Shown: positions 53,251 to 64,000 of the stretch, in pieces
How the letters are laid out: the number at the start of each line of letters is the position of its first letter
Position numbering within the stretch: the first letter of the stretch is position 1
Origin: Chenopodium formosanum
Lineage: Eukaryota; Streptophyta; Magnoliopsida; Caryophyllales; Amaranthaceae
Length of the DNA: 64,000 bases
Reading direction: 5' to 3'
Assembly (NCBI GenBank): GCA_024500155.1
Contig: CM044877.1
Location: 80,398,501-80,462,500 of the forward strand
Translations under genes and position numbers: made by a program
The notes under the pieces: model-generated
Told to the model about the DNA's origin: nothing
Databases searched by the model: none
Seen by the model: the letters and a program-made list of their open reading frames with translations, nothing else

Positions 53251-56200
53251 CTCTTGCTTGATTTCTATGCGTTTGATGGGGTATAATTCTAATGTCTTTT
53301 ATGCTGGAAATTTACTAAAAGTACTTATTTTACTCTTTCATCTATAAACTTTACCTAATCTCTATTTTAAAGTCAAACGTCACTACTTTGATCTTATTGT
53401 TCCATACGATTTTGTGTTCCTCGCCTTATTTTCAGTTAATTTAGGTATAAAATAAGATTAGATAAGTTCAAATTAGATAAGCACTAAGAGCTTCTTCAAT
53501 GGCTATAGCTAGAGACTTGCTTGCAATTTTCAAAAATTCTTAGGTATTAGCTCCATTGTAGCTAAAACATGAAACCAGTTTGGGTATCTTACCCAAGCTA
53601 ATTTGCTTGAGAAAATAATTGCCAAAAGGGAGGATTGATTTGTTGATAAAATTAAATTTTAAAAAGTTAATTAAGAAAGTATGGCTCATTTAAATCACAA
53701 GCTAGTAACTAACCATTGGGGTACAAACTAGTTCCAAAGGGGATTAGCTAGCTTGAATTTTTATGTGGCACGACAAGCTAATTTGCTAATTAGCTTGCCA
53801 TTATATATGTTCTAAGTGCACATAAAGATTGATAAGTTTTGATAAGATAAGACAGTGTCAAAAAGGTCTAATGAGGCCTATAATAAGGTAATGTCAGATT
53901 ATATAATACAATGTATATGATAAGATAAGATAAGGGATGATAAGTTTAGGTACGATAAGGGCTAATATGTTTAGATAGGATTAGTGAATACTACCTAAAA
54001 TGTATTTAGTGTGTCCCTTTTTGTTGGTTACACTATATTTTATTCTTAATTTGGATAGGTTTATTGGTTTATCCCATACTAGTCAATGCACGAGTTGATT
54101 TTTCATCTAATAAATGGTTGAATTAATTTTGTTTGATGATTTACTCTTTTTTTTAAAAAAAAAAAATTTGAAGCGTGAATGATGATTTACTTACTCGAAC
54201 CACAATTGGATTTTATTAAAATTAACCAACCTTTCATCTTTTACCCCGTCAAATTTGAATATAGGATTGTGAATGTTATAATGAGAATTTTCTATCCTAT
54301 CTTTTACCTTATAAAACTGATTTCTAAAATAACTTCAAGTTTTTATTTTTATTTATTTATTTTATTTTATATTTAATTAATTAATTAATTTATATATTTT
54401 TATTTTTAAAACCCATAGTTTTTGAGCGGGAAATTTATTTATGAGGTGATGACTCATTGATTAAGTCAAGGTGACTTTAATGGAGAGCAGCTACGAGAGT
54501 GTTATGTGATCGAAGTGACTTTAATGGAGAGCAGCTACGAGAGTGTTATGTGATCGAAGCATTCCCTTACATATGAAGGGAAAATTCTACAGGATAGCTA
54601 TAATACAAGTGTTACTCTATGATACAGAATGTTGGGCTTCTAAGAAGGATCACATTAAAAAGATGAAGTTTACGAAAATGCGCATGTTAAGGTGGATGTG
54701 CGGGAACACTCTAAGAGATAGAATTAGAAATGAGGTTATTTGCAAGAAAGTAGGGGTGTGGAGGCATTGCAGACAAACTAAGGGAAAATCGCCGGCATTG
54801 ATTTGGGCATTTAAGACAGAGACCCGAGGGTGCACCGGTACGAAGAGTGGAAGAGTGAGATCATGGAGGGGTTAAACGAGGGAGAGGAAGACCAAAAGTG
54901 ACTTAGTTAGAAGGATTTAGGAAGGATATGGAGTATATGGATTTGCATGAGCATAAGACATTTCATAATAAGGGATGGAGGAGGAAAATTTTGTGGAGGA
55001 CTACACGGAATAATCACTTTTGGTTAATGTAGCCAACCCCACTTATGAGATTAAGGCTTTGATTGATTGATTCACCATTCTTTGAATTGTCAAATAATGG
55101 GCTGTCTTGGAATCGTTTGAATTAAGTGAACATTTGACATGTCGTAATTAAATTGAAAAAATATTAACCAATAATTCAATTATCATATCATTCGATTGAA
55201 ACAATAAACAATTTTTCTTTCAAAAAAGAAAAGAAAAGAAAGTGTAAACAATTTAACTCAAATTAAAATGTTGACAATTGAGCAAACCTAACTTTTTAAT
55301 AAATTCTATGATTCTATCTAAAACTAGTGTGTGATTTAAATTTTAACAAAGCAACTTAAGTAATCCAAACGAATTAATATACACATAAAAAATTAATGAT
55401 AAAAAAATTACATATTGGAATTTAAACAATAATATTAAAAAAAAAAAAATTTTATTAAGTGGGGGAACAAGTGTCCCCCCTTATACACCTCTCCCTCCGC
55501 CCCTGTATGTAATGACTTACATGTTAAACTATTATCCCAAGTGAATTTGTATTCAAAAAGATGAATATGGAATGTGTTTAGCCTTCAGAAATTGTCCATG
55601 TGTTGTGACTGAAAATTCTGTAACTACTTTTGGCCTCAACCCTCCTAAAAGGCTATGAAATACCTTATCTACTCCTATTCTTGGCGGATGCATTCATGAA
55701 CATAATATCTTCAATGAAATAAGCTTTTGAACTGTTTTTGAAAAGACAGCCTATTGACTGAAGAGAAGAAATGGCTTCAGGAAAGGGTAGATACACTGAT
55801 AGTGTATATGATTTATCCTGTTGGCTACCAATTAATTTGTTATTGCAGTAGAATGGATGGATCCTGGGTTTACCTATAACAGCATAACCTATTAGGACTG
55901 AGAATATTTTGGCAGTGATCATTGTACATGACTGCCTTATTAAATTCCTTTGCTATTAGGGTAATTGCTTATTTTAGGATTTTTCCTACTGGAATGAAAT
56001 TGAACTTTCAACCTCTAATATTTCATATTTTTAACAGCACTTGAGTATTATTAATTTATTATGATGGATTTGTGTTACATTTGTGTCATTATGCCGAGTT
56101 TTAGATGATAAAAAAGGTTCAATCTTTGAGGAATCATCTAGTCACACAGTAATACCCTGACATCCTTTCTCCAAAAGGTGGCTTCATGGTGTCCGCATGT

Positions 56201-57955
56201 TTTTTCTTTGCTGTGTATGATAAAAATAGCCAATTCTCTGTGAATTTCATAAATGTCCTCATTATTTATATGCAAATTCATTCTTCCCATATAGGCCACC
56301 TATAAAGGTCATCTTATATCACATAATTTACAAAATTTTCCCTCCTGTTATCATAGCATGTCTTATGCAAGACCTCTCTTGCAAAGATTCCCATCTTTAG
56401 TTGTGGAACTATGATAGATTTTTGGGTAAAGGAAATCTTCGGAAAGATTTTGTAGTTTGCTGTGAGTATTCTGAATTAATTACTGAAGAAAGATCACTCG
56501 AATTATGGCCTTAGATATAATAACGTTGTTTAAAAGTAATTTTGCTTTGGATGTGTTCTATTACTGATTCTGGTTCTTGTTGTTCATCGAGGAGCTCACC
56601 TTGGAACTATCCTCTTTGTACACCCACTCTCATCTGTTTATATGGCGCTGTATCGGAGTTGGTGAAGATTGGAAAATCAGTATATCTTATATTGGATATC
56701 ATCTGTGTGATATCTGACATTTTTCAGAGTTCATTCTTGAATTTATTTATAAAACTATCACAAGGGTAAAGTATTAGGTATGGAGTATCTGGAAATCATG
56801 AAAATTTATTTTGAGATACATATAAGGGAGGAGGGGATCATGGTTGGTGAGTAAAGGAGATGAATTCTTGGTTCATGTAGCTGACCCCAAATTTTTGGGA
56901 TTAAGGCTTTGATTGATTGATATAAGGGGAGGGATGGGTGTTGAGTTGTTGACTCTGTTGAGTGGCCCATGCAGCAAGGAGAATGTTCTGGCTCTAGTGG
57001 ATTTTCTGTTCTACTTTCCCTGATTTAGCATGTCTCAATATTCTGAGCTCTGAATCATATACTGTCTTATTGCTGCTGCCTTGAAATTTCTTATGGTGAA
57101 GGGAAACATCTTAGCCGTGAAGCAAAGGATCAGAAAGTCCTTTACAAAGTGTAACATGGGATATGTTGTATTGTTCATTTGAGTGGTCAAGTGGAAGTTG
57201 AGGAATGAGACTTTTTCGTTGTGATGTAGTACACATTGATTTGATGAGTCATCACTCATGAGTAATGAATTTCTTACCGACTATTGTAGGGAGTATATTA
57301 TAGAACTACATCTCTAGTAAACTTGCATTGCTCTTCAGTGCTGGAATAAATTCTGCTTTTCTCAAAGTCAAAATATGAAATGCTTTGCATTAGTTCGCCC
57401 ATGCTTTGTTTTTCTGCTGTTGCTATTTTTTTAATTTGTTTTTTTTGGACGAGGGGAAGAGGGGGGGGGGGGGGGTTTGAATGCCAACTCACCAAAGTAG
57501 GGCATGGTATAAAAGTCAGGGATAAGTGAAGAGAGCAGTGAGAGTTTTATCATGACAGATGTCCATGTTGCCTTGGCTAGGAATTTCTGGCTGGCAGTGG
57601 TGAGAATTAAAAACTTCTAGTTATCCAAACTCACCTTTGGCACAATGCTGGAGGAAATGAGTAATGGCTGCCTGTAAATGTAGTGATTTTCCTAATCGTT
57701 GAAGTTGGCTCCTTTTATGCAACTTAATGTAAAATTAGATCTATCCTTATTATTTATTGAGAGGTGTGTGTGTGGGTGGGGGGGGGGGGGGGGGGGGGAT
57801 AAGAGGCTGGGGGAGCTTGTTTTAGAATATTATCCAAAGTAAACGGAATGAAAAGTTTCTTTTCCATGTATAGTCTTTTTTTTTCTTTATATTTACTGAT
57901 TATATTATTTAAAAATTTTACTGTTTGGGTGTAGGACATTACCAACATCTAGTTT

Positions 57956-57987
<32 letters not shown>

Positions 57988-60900
57988 TTATACTGTTTAT
58001 TTAATCATATATTGTGTGCTTATAGTAAAATATTCGTCTAAATATTTGAATGATCAACTGAGGATGTTTTGGCTGTGGTTAATTTGTTTGATGCTTAATT
58101 TGATGAAATTTGCCCTTTGTTCTTCTTTGCAGATTGGGCCTTTTCCCATGGCCAGTGAAAATGCTCATATAAAGGTTAAAGCTCATCTAACTCTCCATGG
58201 GACTGTTAAGTTATCATCAGCCACTGTGAGTAATTTACTTTAACTTAAACATTACAATGAGAAGCGATTCCTTCCTGCTCATAGGCTGTGAGGGGAGGGG
58301 GGAGGATAGAGATAGGAGAGGTGGGATCAACCCTCTCTCCCCCTGATACTCTGGAGGGTTTTATGTTCACTTATCATGGACTTATAGTCTTATATCATTG
58401 TATCAGCTTGTAGGGGCTTATGTGGAAGAATCAGTTTTGAGGAGTGCAGACAAGTCCTCAGAAAGAATGGAAGCTGAATATGATTATGGATCTCATGACA
58501 CAGAAGATAATGCCGAAGATAAATATTCTGCACCCAAGCCAGTGCCTGCATATTATGTGAGTTGACATTTGCACCAAATTTTTGATCATGATATACAGCA
58601 GCTTTATTGTTATGACCTCAATCTCATAACAATTTCATGTGTGACTTTGGAAGCTTGTTATTTTACAGTAATATATTGTAGTTTGTATTGAATTTAAATG
58701 TGAATTGGTCTTATAAGGTGCTTTTTTAAGTATTTAATGTAGTTGTATAAAATAATTGTTACTACCTCCTTTGCTAAAGTGTTCTCAAACCTGTATGTCA
58801 TTTACTCCAAAGTTTTAACCACTCCTTAATTTTTCGTGGTTGCCCTTCCTTTTCTCACTTTACTCACTTTTTTTCAAACTTTTTCAAATGATTATTCTTG
58901 GTTCTTCTTTTCTCACTTTACTCACTCTACTCACTTTTTCATGATATATAGCGACTTTAGAAACTTGTTATTTTACAGTAGTATATTGTAGTTTATGTCA
59001 CTTACTCCAAAGTCTTATTCTTGGTTCTCTTTTTAAACTCTCTTAATTTATCTTGGATGCTCGTCCTTTTCTCACTTTTTTTCAACTTTTTCAAATGATT
59101 ATCTTGTTGTGTCCTTTTCTTTATATCGTACGTTCCTTATGACGATTCATGTTACCGGACCCCAAATCATTTTGGGACTAAGGCTTTGTTGTTGTTGCTG
59201 TACCTCCTTAAAGTTCTTTATGCTTTCTGTTTTAGTTTGCACCCTTTTGTTATATTTGTCAAGCTTTTTCACTACCTATCTGTCTTGCCCTACAATGTTT
59301 ACATCCTTCCACATACTCTTACTTTATCCATCCTATTTTTACACCCACTTACCACATTAGCTCTCTCTCACCAATTGCCTTAATTTGTGTGCAAAAATTA
59401 CTGTTATGAACTTTTGGGAACTGGGGTGGTACAAAGTTTAAAATTTGACCACACAGTCGCATGTGCCTTTTTTTCCCGGGATGGTATGAGTATTTATTAT
59501 GGCACAGGGTTTCGTTTCTTATAAGATTATTAAGTATTCCTAATGTCCCACTATGATGAATGTCATAGTTTATAGTATTTGGGCAAACTTGCACATTTTA
59601 TTTTTCAAGCTATATGGAATTGGAGAATTTGAAAATATACACAATCTTCACCGTTCTTGACTTGTTAGGCTTAGGCTGCTCACATCTTGACCTATAATGA
59701 TATTTGCGGTAACATTTATAGCCGGCGTGAAGATATTTCAAAATTTCTACTGGACTTGTATCTCTTCCAATAATAACAATAAAAATAATTATATATATAT
59801 ATATAAAAAAAAATAAAAAAAGAAAAAGAAAAAGAAAAGAAAAGTTTTCCTGTAGAGAGGAATTATTGATGCTAACATCACAGTTTGTCCGTTTGCAGAG
59901 TCACAACAGAAAGGGTAAAGCCGTGACTCGGCTACCTGTACCTATAGTCGAGGATGTTTGTGGACACTTAAGTGAGGCAGAGCTTATCAAAGCTAGGGAG
60001 AAGGAAGCTGAACTGACCAACCAAGATTGTAAGGTTGAACAAGCTAAAGAGAAGAAAAACACCCTGGAGTCTTATGTATATGAAACCCGCAATAAGGTAA
60101 GGGTTTATTTTTTCCCCCTTCATCCAGTCGTATTGTGGGTGTAGCATCACGTATCATCCTTTACATCTAAATATCATCTGTTTGTGGTTATCCGAGCAAG
60201 CAGTGGCGTATTCAAGAATTTTATGTAGGACATCACAATTATAACTAGTTTATCTTGTAAACCCTTGCAAAGCAAAGGTTAAAATTTAGTATAATATAAA
60301 AATTCATTTTATATGACATTATAAATGGCACGTATGCTCCTATTAATATTACATGAACTTTGGTATTAGTGTTGGACATGGGTACGTGCCCAAGTGTCCA
60401 ACTCAGCTTTCCATGATTTTAGCCCAAAATGAAATGTCGGAGTTTCCATACCTATGTTAGAGTGTCGAGGATCTAGGATCTAACACGGGCCATGAATACA
60501 TGTGGAGTCCTGTCATATTGTAGATGTCATGGGGAATCTGTTTACTTTTTAGAATGGGTAAGGATTTATTAAAGGGTTAGCTCCCTGAGATACTGATTTA
60601 AAGTGGTATGGAACTTCTTATCTATCTCCTTTTGATTTAGGGATTCTCAAAAAGTAAAAGCACCTACCAAGTTTTGTGTTGTTTTCTTAATTTCAACTTT
60701 TAGGTCCCAGAAACTTGGTCAAATACTATCTTAGTCACAAATAATAGGAAGGAAACACTATCTTCTATCATGTATTATATTTTTCATAAGCTTAACTAAA
60801 ACTTTGGTTGTTGAGATGTAAAGAAAAGCCATATGATTTCCATCATAGAATGAGTTGCTGGATTAAGCGAAGGGTGAAAAATAGTAAGGGGCGTTTGGTA

Positions 60901-63327
60901 TAGTAATTTTAGATGTAGGAAACGGATTCAATTAAGTGTTTCCATTTCTAGTTGGTTGGTATGGGTTAAAAGTAACAAACACCGTTTTCAGAGGGTAACA
61001 AAATCCCCCAATTTGTTACCTTTGACAAACTAGTGGAAACAAAATACGTTTCCTTACTCATTCACAATCTACTAAAATTGTTTCCATTCCACTAGAATAC
61101 CAAAAGTATAGTAAAGGTAACGTTTATCATTACCCTTTCCCCTACTTATTTGAATCCTTTCCGTTTCATTAACAATGTTTATACCAAACACCTCCTGTTA
61201 TGGGGGACCTAGTGAGTCAGTGGTTGATGAGTTTCAGTTTTGGTCGGAGTATGTAGCAATGCGATTTATATATAGCAGTCAAAAATTTGAATACTAAGGC
61301 TGTAAAGAGAGACTGAGAGAGAAATAGTTTGCCCCTCGTGCGTGACTTTTTCGATGTAATTTGGTTAGAGGTTTGGGGGTTGGATTTTTCTGAAGTTCAT
61401 ATGTAAATGTAACCTTATCGCACTATCCTATGAGCTAAACGACAGCAATATTCTTCTTTATGTTTAATGTTTGTTTTAAAAAAAATTGTTATGGATTTCA
61501 TTATTATCCTTTTCTGTTCTTCAATTTTGTTACTACATAGCACTGTGTCACTATTGCTACTTTTATGTAGCCATCTTCTTAGTTATCCTATTCTATTATG
61601 CTATGTTTGGATAACAAATTAGAAGGGAAATGGAAGGGAGGGAAATAGGAGGAAGGGGAAGGAAGGGAAAGTGGAGGAAATGATGAGCTCCATTTTCCCT
61701 CCAAATCTCTCCAATTTTGAAGGGATGGTCTTTATCAAAGGAGGAGGGAAAATGGATCCCTCCCTCCCCCTCCCCTTCCCTCCCCCAACATATTATCCAA
61801 ACAAGGAACTTTGTCTCCCTCCCTTTCCCTTCCCTTCCTTTCCTTCCATTTTTTGTTATCCAAACATAGCCTTAATCTATCAATACAGTCTAATTTATTT
61901 TTAGGGCTATGAAAATTTTACAAGGGACGTAGGGTATGGAAGGGGACAGGGTCATGAGTGATTGGACACAACCTGTCAACTTTTATCTGGGCTTGCTGGA
62001 TTTGTCATGGTATTTTTGGCCCTTGTTTTGTTCAGATGAAACATGAAAGTCCAGCCGGTGACTAGGTGGTCTTTCTTTTTACTTTTTTAGGTAACAGGGT
62101 CGGGGTGTGCTGGTATGGGGAGGGTGCTAGTCTATTCACTGTATGAATTGGGCTTTATTAGCTGGTCGTAATCTTCCTGGTGCTTTTGTCTTGTGCATGG
62201 AAGGATCCAAGAGAACATATGTAACTTAAGTTTCTTCTATTTATTGCTGGGTACTATCTGGTGTAATGGACTGTTGTATTTTCACTACCCTTGTTAATGT
62301 TAGTCTATTACATCTGGTCTCTCACTGCTTGGTCCTTTTTGCACTTTTTCTATAAACTTCTTGATGTTGCTCATTTCTTTTCTCCTTTCTTTTACCCTGT
62401 CAGCAAGACAATAATTAAGTTCCATATTTGCATAGATTTTGAATACGCACAAGGATTTTACTGCTGAGTCAGAAAAAGAACAAATCTGCAAGGATTTGCA
62501 GCAGACAGAGGACTGGCTTTATGAGGAGGGAGATGATGAATCTGCTCATGTTTATGCTAAGAGGCTGCAGGATCTTAAACAGGTTATTAATAGATCAGTT
62601 TTGAATTTAACATTATACACATCATGGTTATGCACTGAACTCTTTTTGATAATTTTAGATGGTGGATCCAATTGAAATTCGATGCAAGGAAGAAGAGGCC
62701 CGACCTCAAGCAGTGAGGAATTTACTTCAATTAATAAAGGAGTGCAGGACAGCTGCTATACCAGCTAGTGATAGAGAAGCTGTATGGTCCTACTTGAATT
62801 TGATTAATATTAGGGATAAGCAATGATCTGTTACTATTTTTCTTCTGATATACAAAGTATAAGAATATTTTTTTTCATTTGTAGGTACTAGAGAAATGCA
62901 GTGAATTAGAACAATGGCTCGAAGAGAATATTCAGAAGCAGACTTCACAGCCTAGAAACGTTGATCCAGTGATATGGTCAAGTGATATTGAAGAATTAAC
63001 AAAAACCCTTCGAGAGTAATGTGCTTGTAGCCTTATCTCTTATATTTCTCTTTATTTTATTTGTAAGTGCAACACTTTTAACGGCATGTAGAAGTGCCTT
63101 TCAGGTGTTGCTTATCAACTCACTCCTGGCTGTCTAGCTACAGAATGCAGACTTTTACTAATTGTTCCTGGTTGGAAGTATTCTTATTATATTAGCTTAT
63201 TGGTGATTCTCGAATGCTTGACAGGATGTATTTTAAGCCAGCAAACTCAAAGGGTTCTCATGATAAGCCAGCAGATAACATGTACTCTGATCACAGGAGC
63301 AAAGGAGATGACATGGAAGTAGATTGA
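49804..63327 (+). CDS. HSP70-16-like chaperone, Hsp110/SSE class
   Basis: Nine coding exons join in frame to 776 residues: 49804-50973, 52986-53201, 58133-58225, 58407-58556, 59899-60096, 62436-62582, 62659-62781, 62885-63015 and 63225-63327. The first exon encodes the whole nucleotide-binding domain: phosphate loop GFDIGNEN (5-12), VIGIPSYFTN (141-150), DIGHSDTQV, and VELVGSGSRIP (335-345). A substrate-binding beta region follows, then an acidic loop (DYDSHD/DTEDNAEDKY-like) and a long charged helical lid. No C-terminal EEVD or ER-retention signal is present; it ends DDMEVD. The NEN loop and long lid place it with plant Hsp110-like HSP70-14/15/16, and the opening MSVVGFDIGNENCVIA is closest to Arabidopsis HSP70-16 as I recall it. 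Such proteins act in the cytosol or nucleus as exchange factors for Hsp70. All splice sites are GT/AG. Confidence 0.93.
51664..51898. mobile_element. Stowaway-type MITE, 235 bp, in HSP70-16-like intron 1
   Basis: The ends ctttctccgttccgataata and attattattgggacggaggaag are imperfect inverted repeats with TA on both sides. The inner arms attgcaacaa and ttgttgcat also pair. Confidence 0.8.
53488..53812. mobile_element. MITE with TAA duplication, probable PIF/Harbinger type, in intron 2
   Basis: The ends GAGCTTCTTCAATGG and CCATTATATATGTTC are imperfect inverted repeats flanked by TAA on both sides (53485-53487 and 53813-53815). It is 325 bp long, with repeated caagctaatttgct motifs and no frame. 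Confidence 0.55.
54471..55071 (+). mobile_element. RTE-type LINE 3' fragment in HSP70-16-like intron 2
   Basis: A degenerate frame carries the typical end of the LINE reverse-transcriptase ORF: CDRSIPLHMKGKFYR, LLYDTECWASKKDHI and MRMLRWMCGNTLRD. After several stops comes the 3'-end phrase atgtagccaaccccactta, then ttaaggctttgattgattga at the tail. A 44-bp stretch (from gtgactttaatggagagcag) is tandemly duplicated at 54471-54558. The fragment is 5'-truncated and inactive. Confidence 0.85.
55430..55505. mobile_element. Single hAT-like terminus
   Basis: cacctctccctccgcccctg resembles the inverse of the CAGGGGCGGAG end seen at 5552. No partner end was found, so this may be a truncated relative. 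Confidence 0.3.
56820..56921 (+). mobile_element. RTE-type LINE tail
   Basis: ggttcatgtagctgacccca followed by ttgggattaaggctttgatt and GATT repeats: the same 3'-end phrase as at 55023-55071, with little else of the element. Confidence 0.7.
57461..57475 (+). repeat. Poly-G run, 15 bases, intron 2
   Basis: An uninterrupted G run on the sense strand of the HSP70-16-like intron, preceded by gaggggaaga. Confidence 0.8.
57778..57798 (+). repeat. Poly-G run, 21 bases, intron 2
   Basis: A G run on the sense strand, preceded by a short (GT)n tract. Together with the 57461 run it could form G-quadruplexes in the pre-mRNA. Confidence 0.8.
59143..59200 (+). mobile_element. RTE-type LINE tail
   Basis: gattcatgttaccggacccc followed by ttttgggactaaggctttgt and (TTG)n: again the family's 3' end, in the HSP70-16-like intron after exon 4. 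Confidence 0.7.
60244..60285 (-). mobile_element. Helitron-like 3' terminus on the minus strand
   Basis: The minus strand reads cctttgctttgcaagg (hairpin), then gtttacaagataaaCTAGT. The hairpin plus CTRRT fits a Helitron end. The other end, expected at higher coordinates, was not found. Confidence 0.35.
60888..61197. mobile_element. MITE-like element in the intron after exon 5
   Basis: The ends ggggcgtttggtatagtaa and gtttataccaaacacctcc are imperfect inverted repeats about 310 bp apart. Inside, gttaccttt/aaaggtaac-type arms also pair. No convincing target duplication was found. Confidence 0.5.
61599..61871. mobile_element. PIF/Harbinger-type MITE, 273 bp, purine/pyrimidine arms
   Basis: The ends tgctatgtttggataacaaa and tttgttatccaaacatagcc are inverted repeats with TTA on both sides (61596-61598 and 61872-61874). 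The left arm is almost pure purine (gggaggaaggggaaggaagg) and the right arm pyrimidine, so the transcript could fold back. Confidence 0.8.
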
Positions 63328-64000
63328 CGCAATCTAAGACCAAACATTGTGGCATTATTACAAATCATTCTGGTGAGCAACAATGTTTTTTGTACCTAGA
63401 TTTTTGCAACATTTTGGGATTAAAAAGTTGCCCTATATGGCCTACACAGTAGATTTGAATTGTCATTATTTTTGTATCTCAAACACCTCCTCCCCACCAC
63501 CTGCCCCCTCCCCCGAAAATAGACAAACAAGAAAATGAAGGGTTAGAGTTGAAGAATAGCTTGAGTTACCCTGCGATGTTACAAACATGTAAACATCTGT
63601 GCTATGCTTTAGACGAGTCGGCGACATTCACACACCTATTGAATCTTTTGACTTTCTTAGCGATGCCTTCTGAATGTAAACTGACTATTATTCCGTATAT
63701 GCAATAAATTGTGTTTTATTTCTTTGTGTAGAAGTTTGTTTTCCAAATGTATGCGTATACGTTTGTGTTACAACCACTTCGTTTTATTCTCAATTGGTAT
63801 TATAGTTTTTGTAATGTACTGATAACTTTATTTTAGAGTTCTGTTGATCTTGATTTTGCTTCTGATCTCGACTGTTTGAGATGATTAGAGTTGCTATTTT
63901 GCCATTGAATTTGTAAAATCTTGCAAATTACGCCAACAGGCCAACTAATTATACACTTCAAAATTGTCTTTCAGTAATAATATTTCTTAAACTTCATGAT
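63328..64000 (+). other. 3' UTR and flank of the HSP70-16-like gene
   Basis: No further frame. An AATAAA at 63703-63708 is a candidate poly(A) signal. A donor-like sequence (ctggtgagca, near 63372) leaves a 3' UTR intron possible. The last 200 bases are T-rich with no feature. Confidence 0.5.
63703..63708 (+). terminator. Candidate polyadenylation signal of the HSP70-16-like gene
   Basis: AATAAA about 375 bases after the stop codon, in T-rich context (ttgtgttttatttc follows). Confidence 0.45.

Noticed and set aside
54077..54100. Possible Helitron end (minus strand ...gtgcattgactagt)
   Set aside because: No hairpin precedes the CTAGT and no second end was found.
1..64000. CRISPR array, operon, prophage or other prokaryotic system
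   Set aside because: Intron-containing plant genes and plant transposons fill the window. The tandem repeats found lack regular unique spacers.

Overview
The window is nuclear DNA of a flowering plant. Its genes are intron-rich with GT/AG junctions, the intergenic DNA is AT-rich and packed with plant transposons, and the recognisable proteins have plant orthologues: a chloroplast SufB, a plant Mediator subunit 21, an RBP45/47-type RNA-binding protein and an HSP70-16-like chaperone. A eudicot is likely. Caryophyllales is only a guess from the look of the repeats. No bacterial, organellar, CRISPR or operon-like structure is visible.

Layout. 1-3914: the 3' part of an RBP45/47-like gene on the + strand. 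5013-8415: MED21 on the - strand. 9533-11837: a seven-unit polyubiquitin gene (-) with a leader intron and TATA box. 13418-16083: an AT-hook protein gene (-) with a leader intron. 16287-19127: a cluster of small transposons (a MULE-type MITE, a Helitron-like element and a Stowaway-type MITE). 19745-25635: SUFB (+), two exons around a 4.2 kb intron that holds Helitron and LINE debris. 25636-28890: AT-rich intergenic DNA. 28896-34810: a Ty1/copia retrotransposon with near-identical LTRs, nested with a hAT-type MITE. 34816-49803: a 15 kb gene-poor stretch with one intronless small basic protein gene (41861-42244) and several MITEs and SINE-like fragments. 49804-63327: a nine-exon HSP70-16-like gene (+) whose large introns hold further MITEs and LINE tails. 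63328-64000: its 3' UTR and flank.

The host genes are unrelated housekeeping functions: mRNA binding, RNA polymerase II transcription, ubiquitin supply, chromatin binding, plastid Fe-S assembly and protein folding. Nothing suggests that they form one pathway. The main value of the window lies in transposon structure. Several elements can be delimited to the base by perfect target-site duplications: two related MULE-type MITEs with 9-bp TSDs, a hAT MITE with an 8-bp TSD inside a copia element with a 5-bp TSD, and three copies of a PIF/Harbinger-type MITE with TTA/TAA TSDs. Other points are a noncanonical ubiquitin sequence (A28T in six of seven units), a minisatellite filling the 3' third of the polyubiquitin leader intron, a single-base frameshift in the copia gag region, and a possible captured GRF zinc-finger fragment in one MULE MITE. 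I found no convincing new multi-gene system. All exon limits were read by eye from splice signals and family resemblance, without alignment tools.
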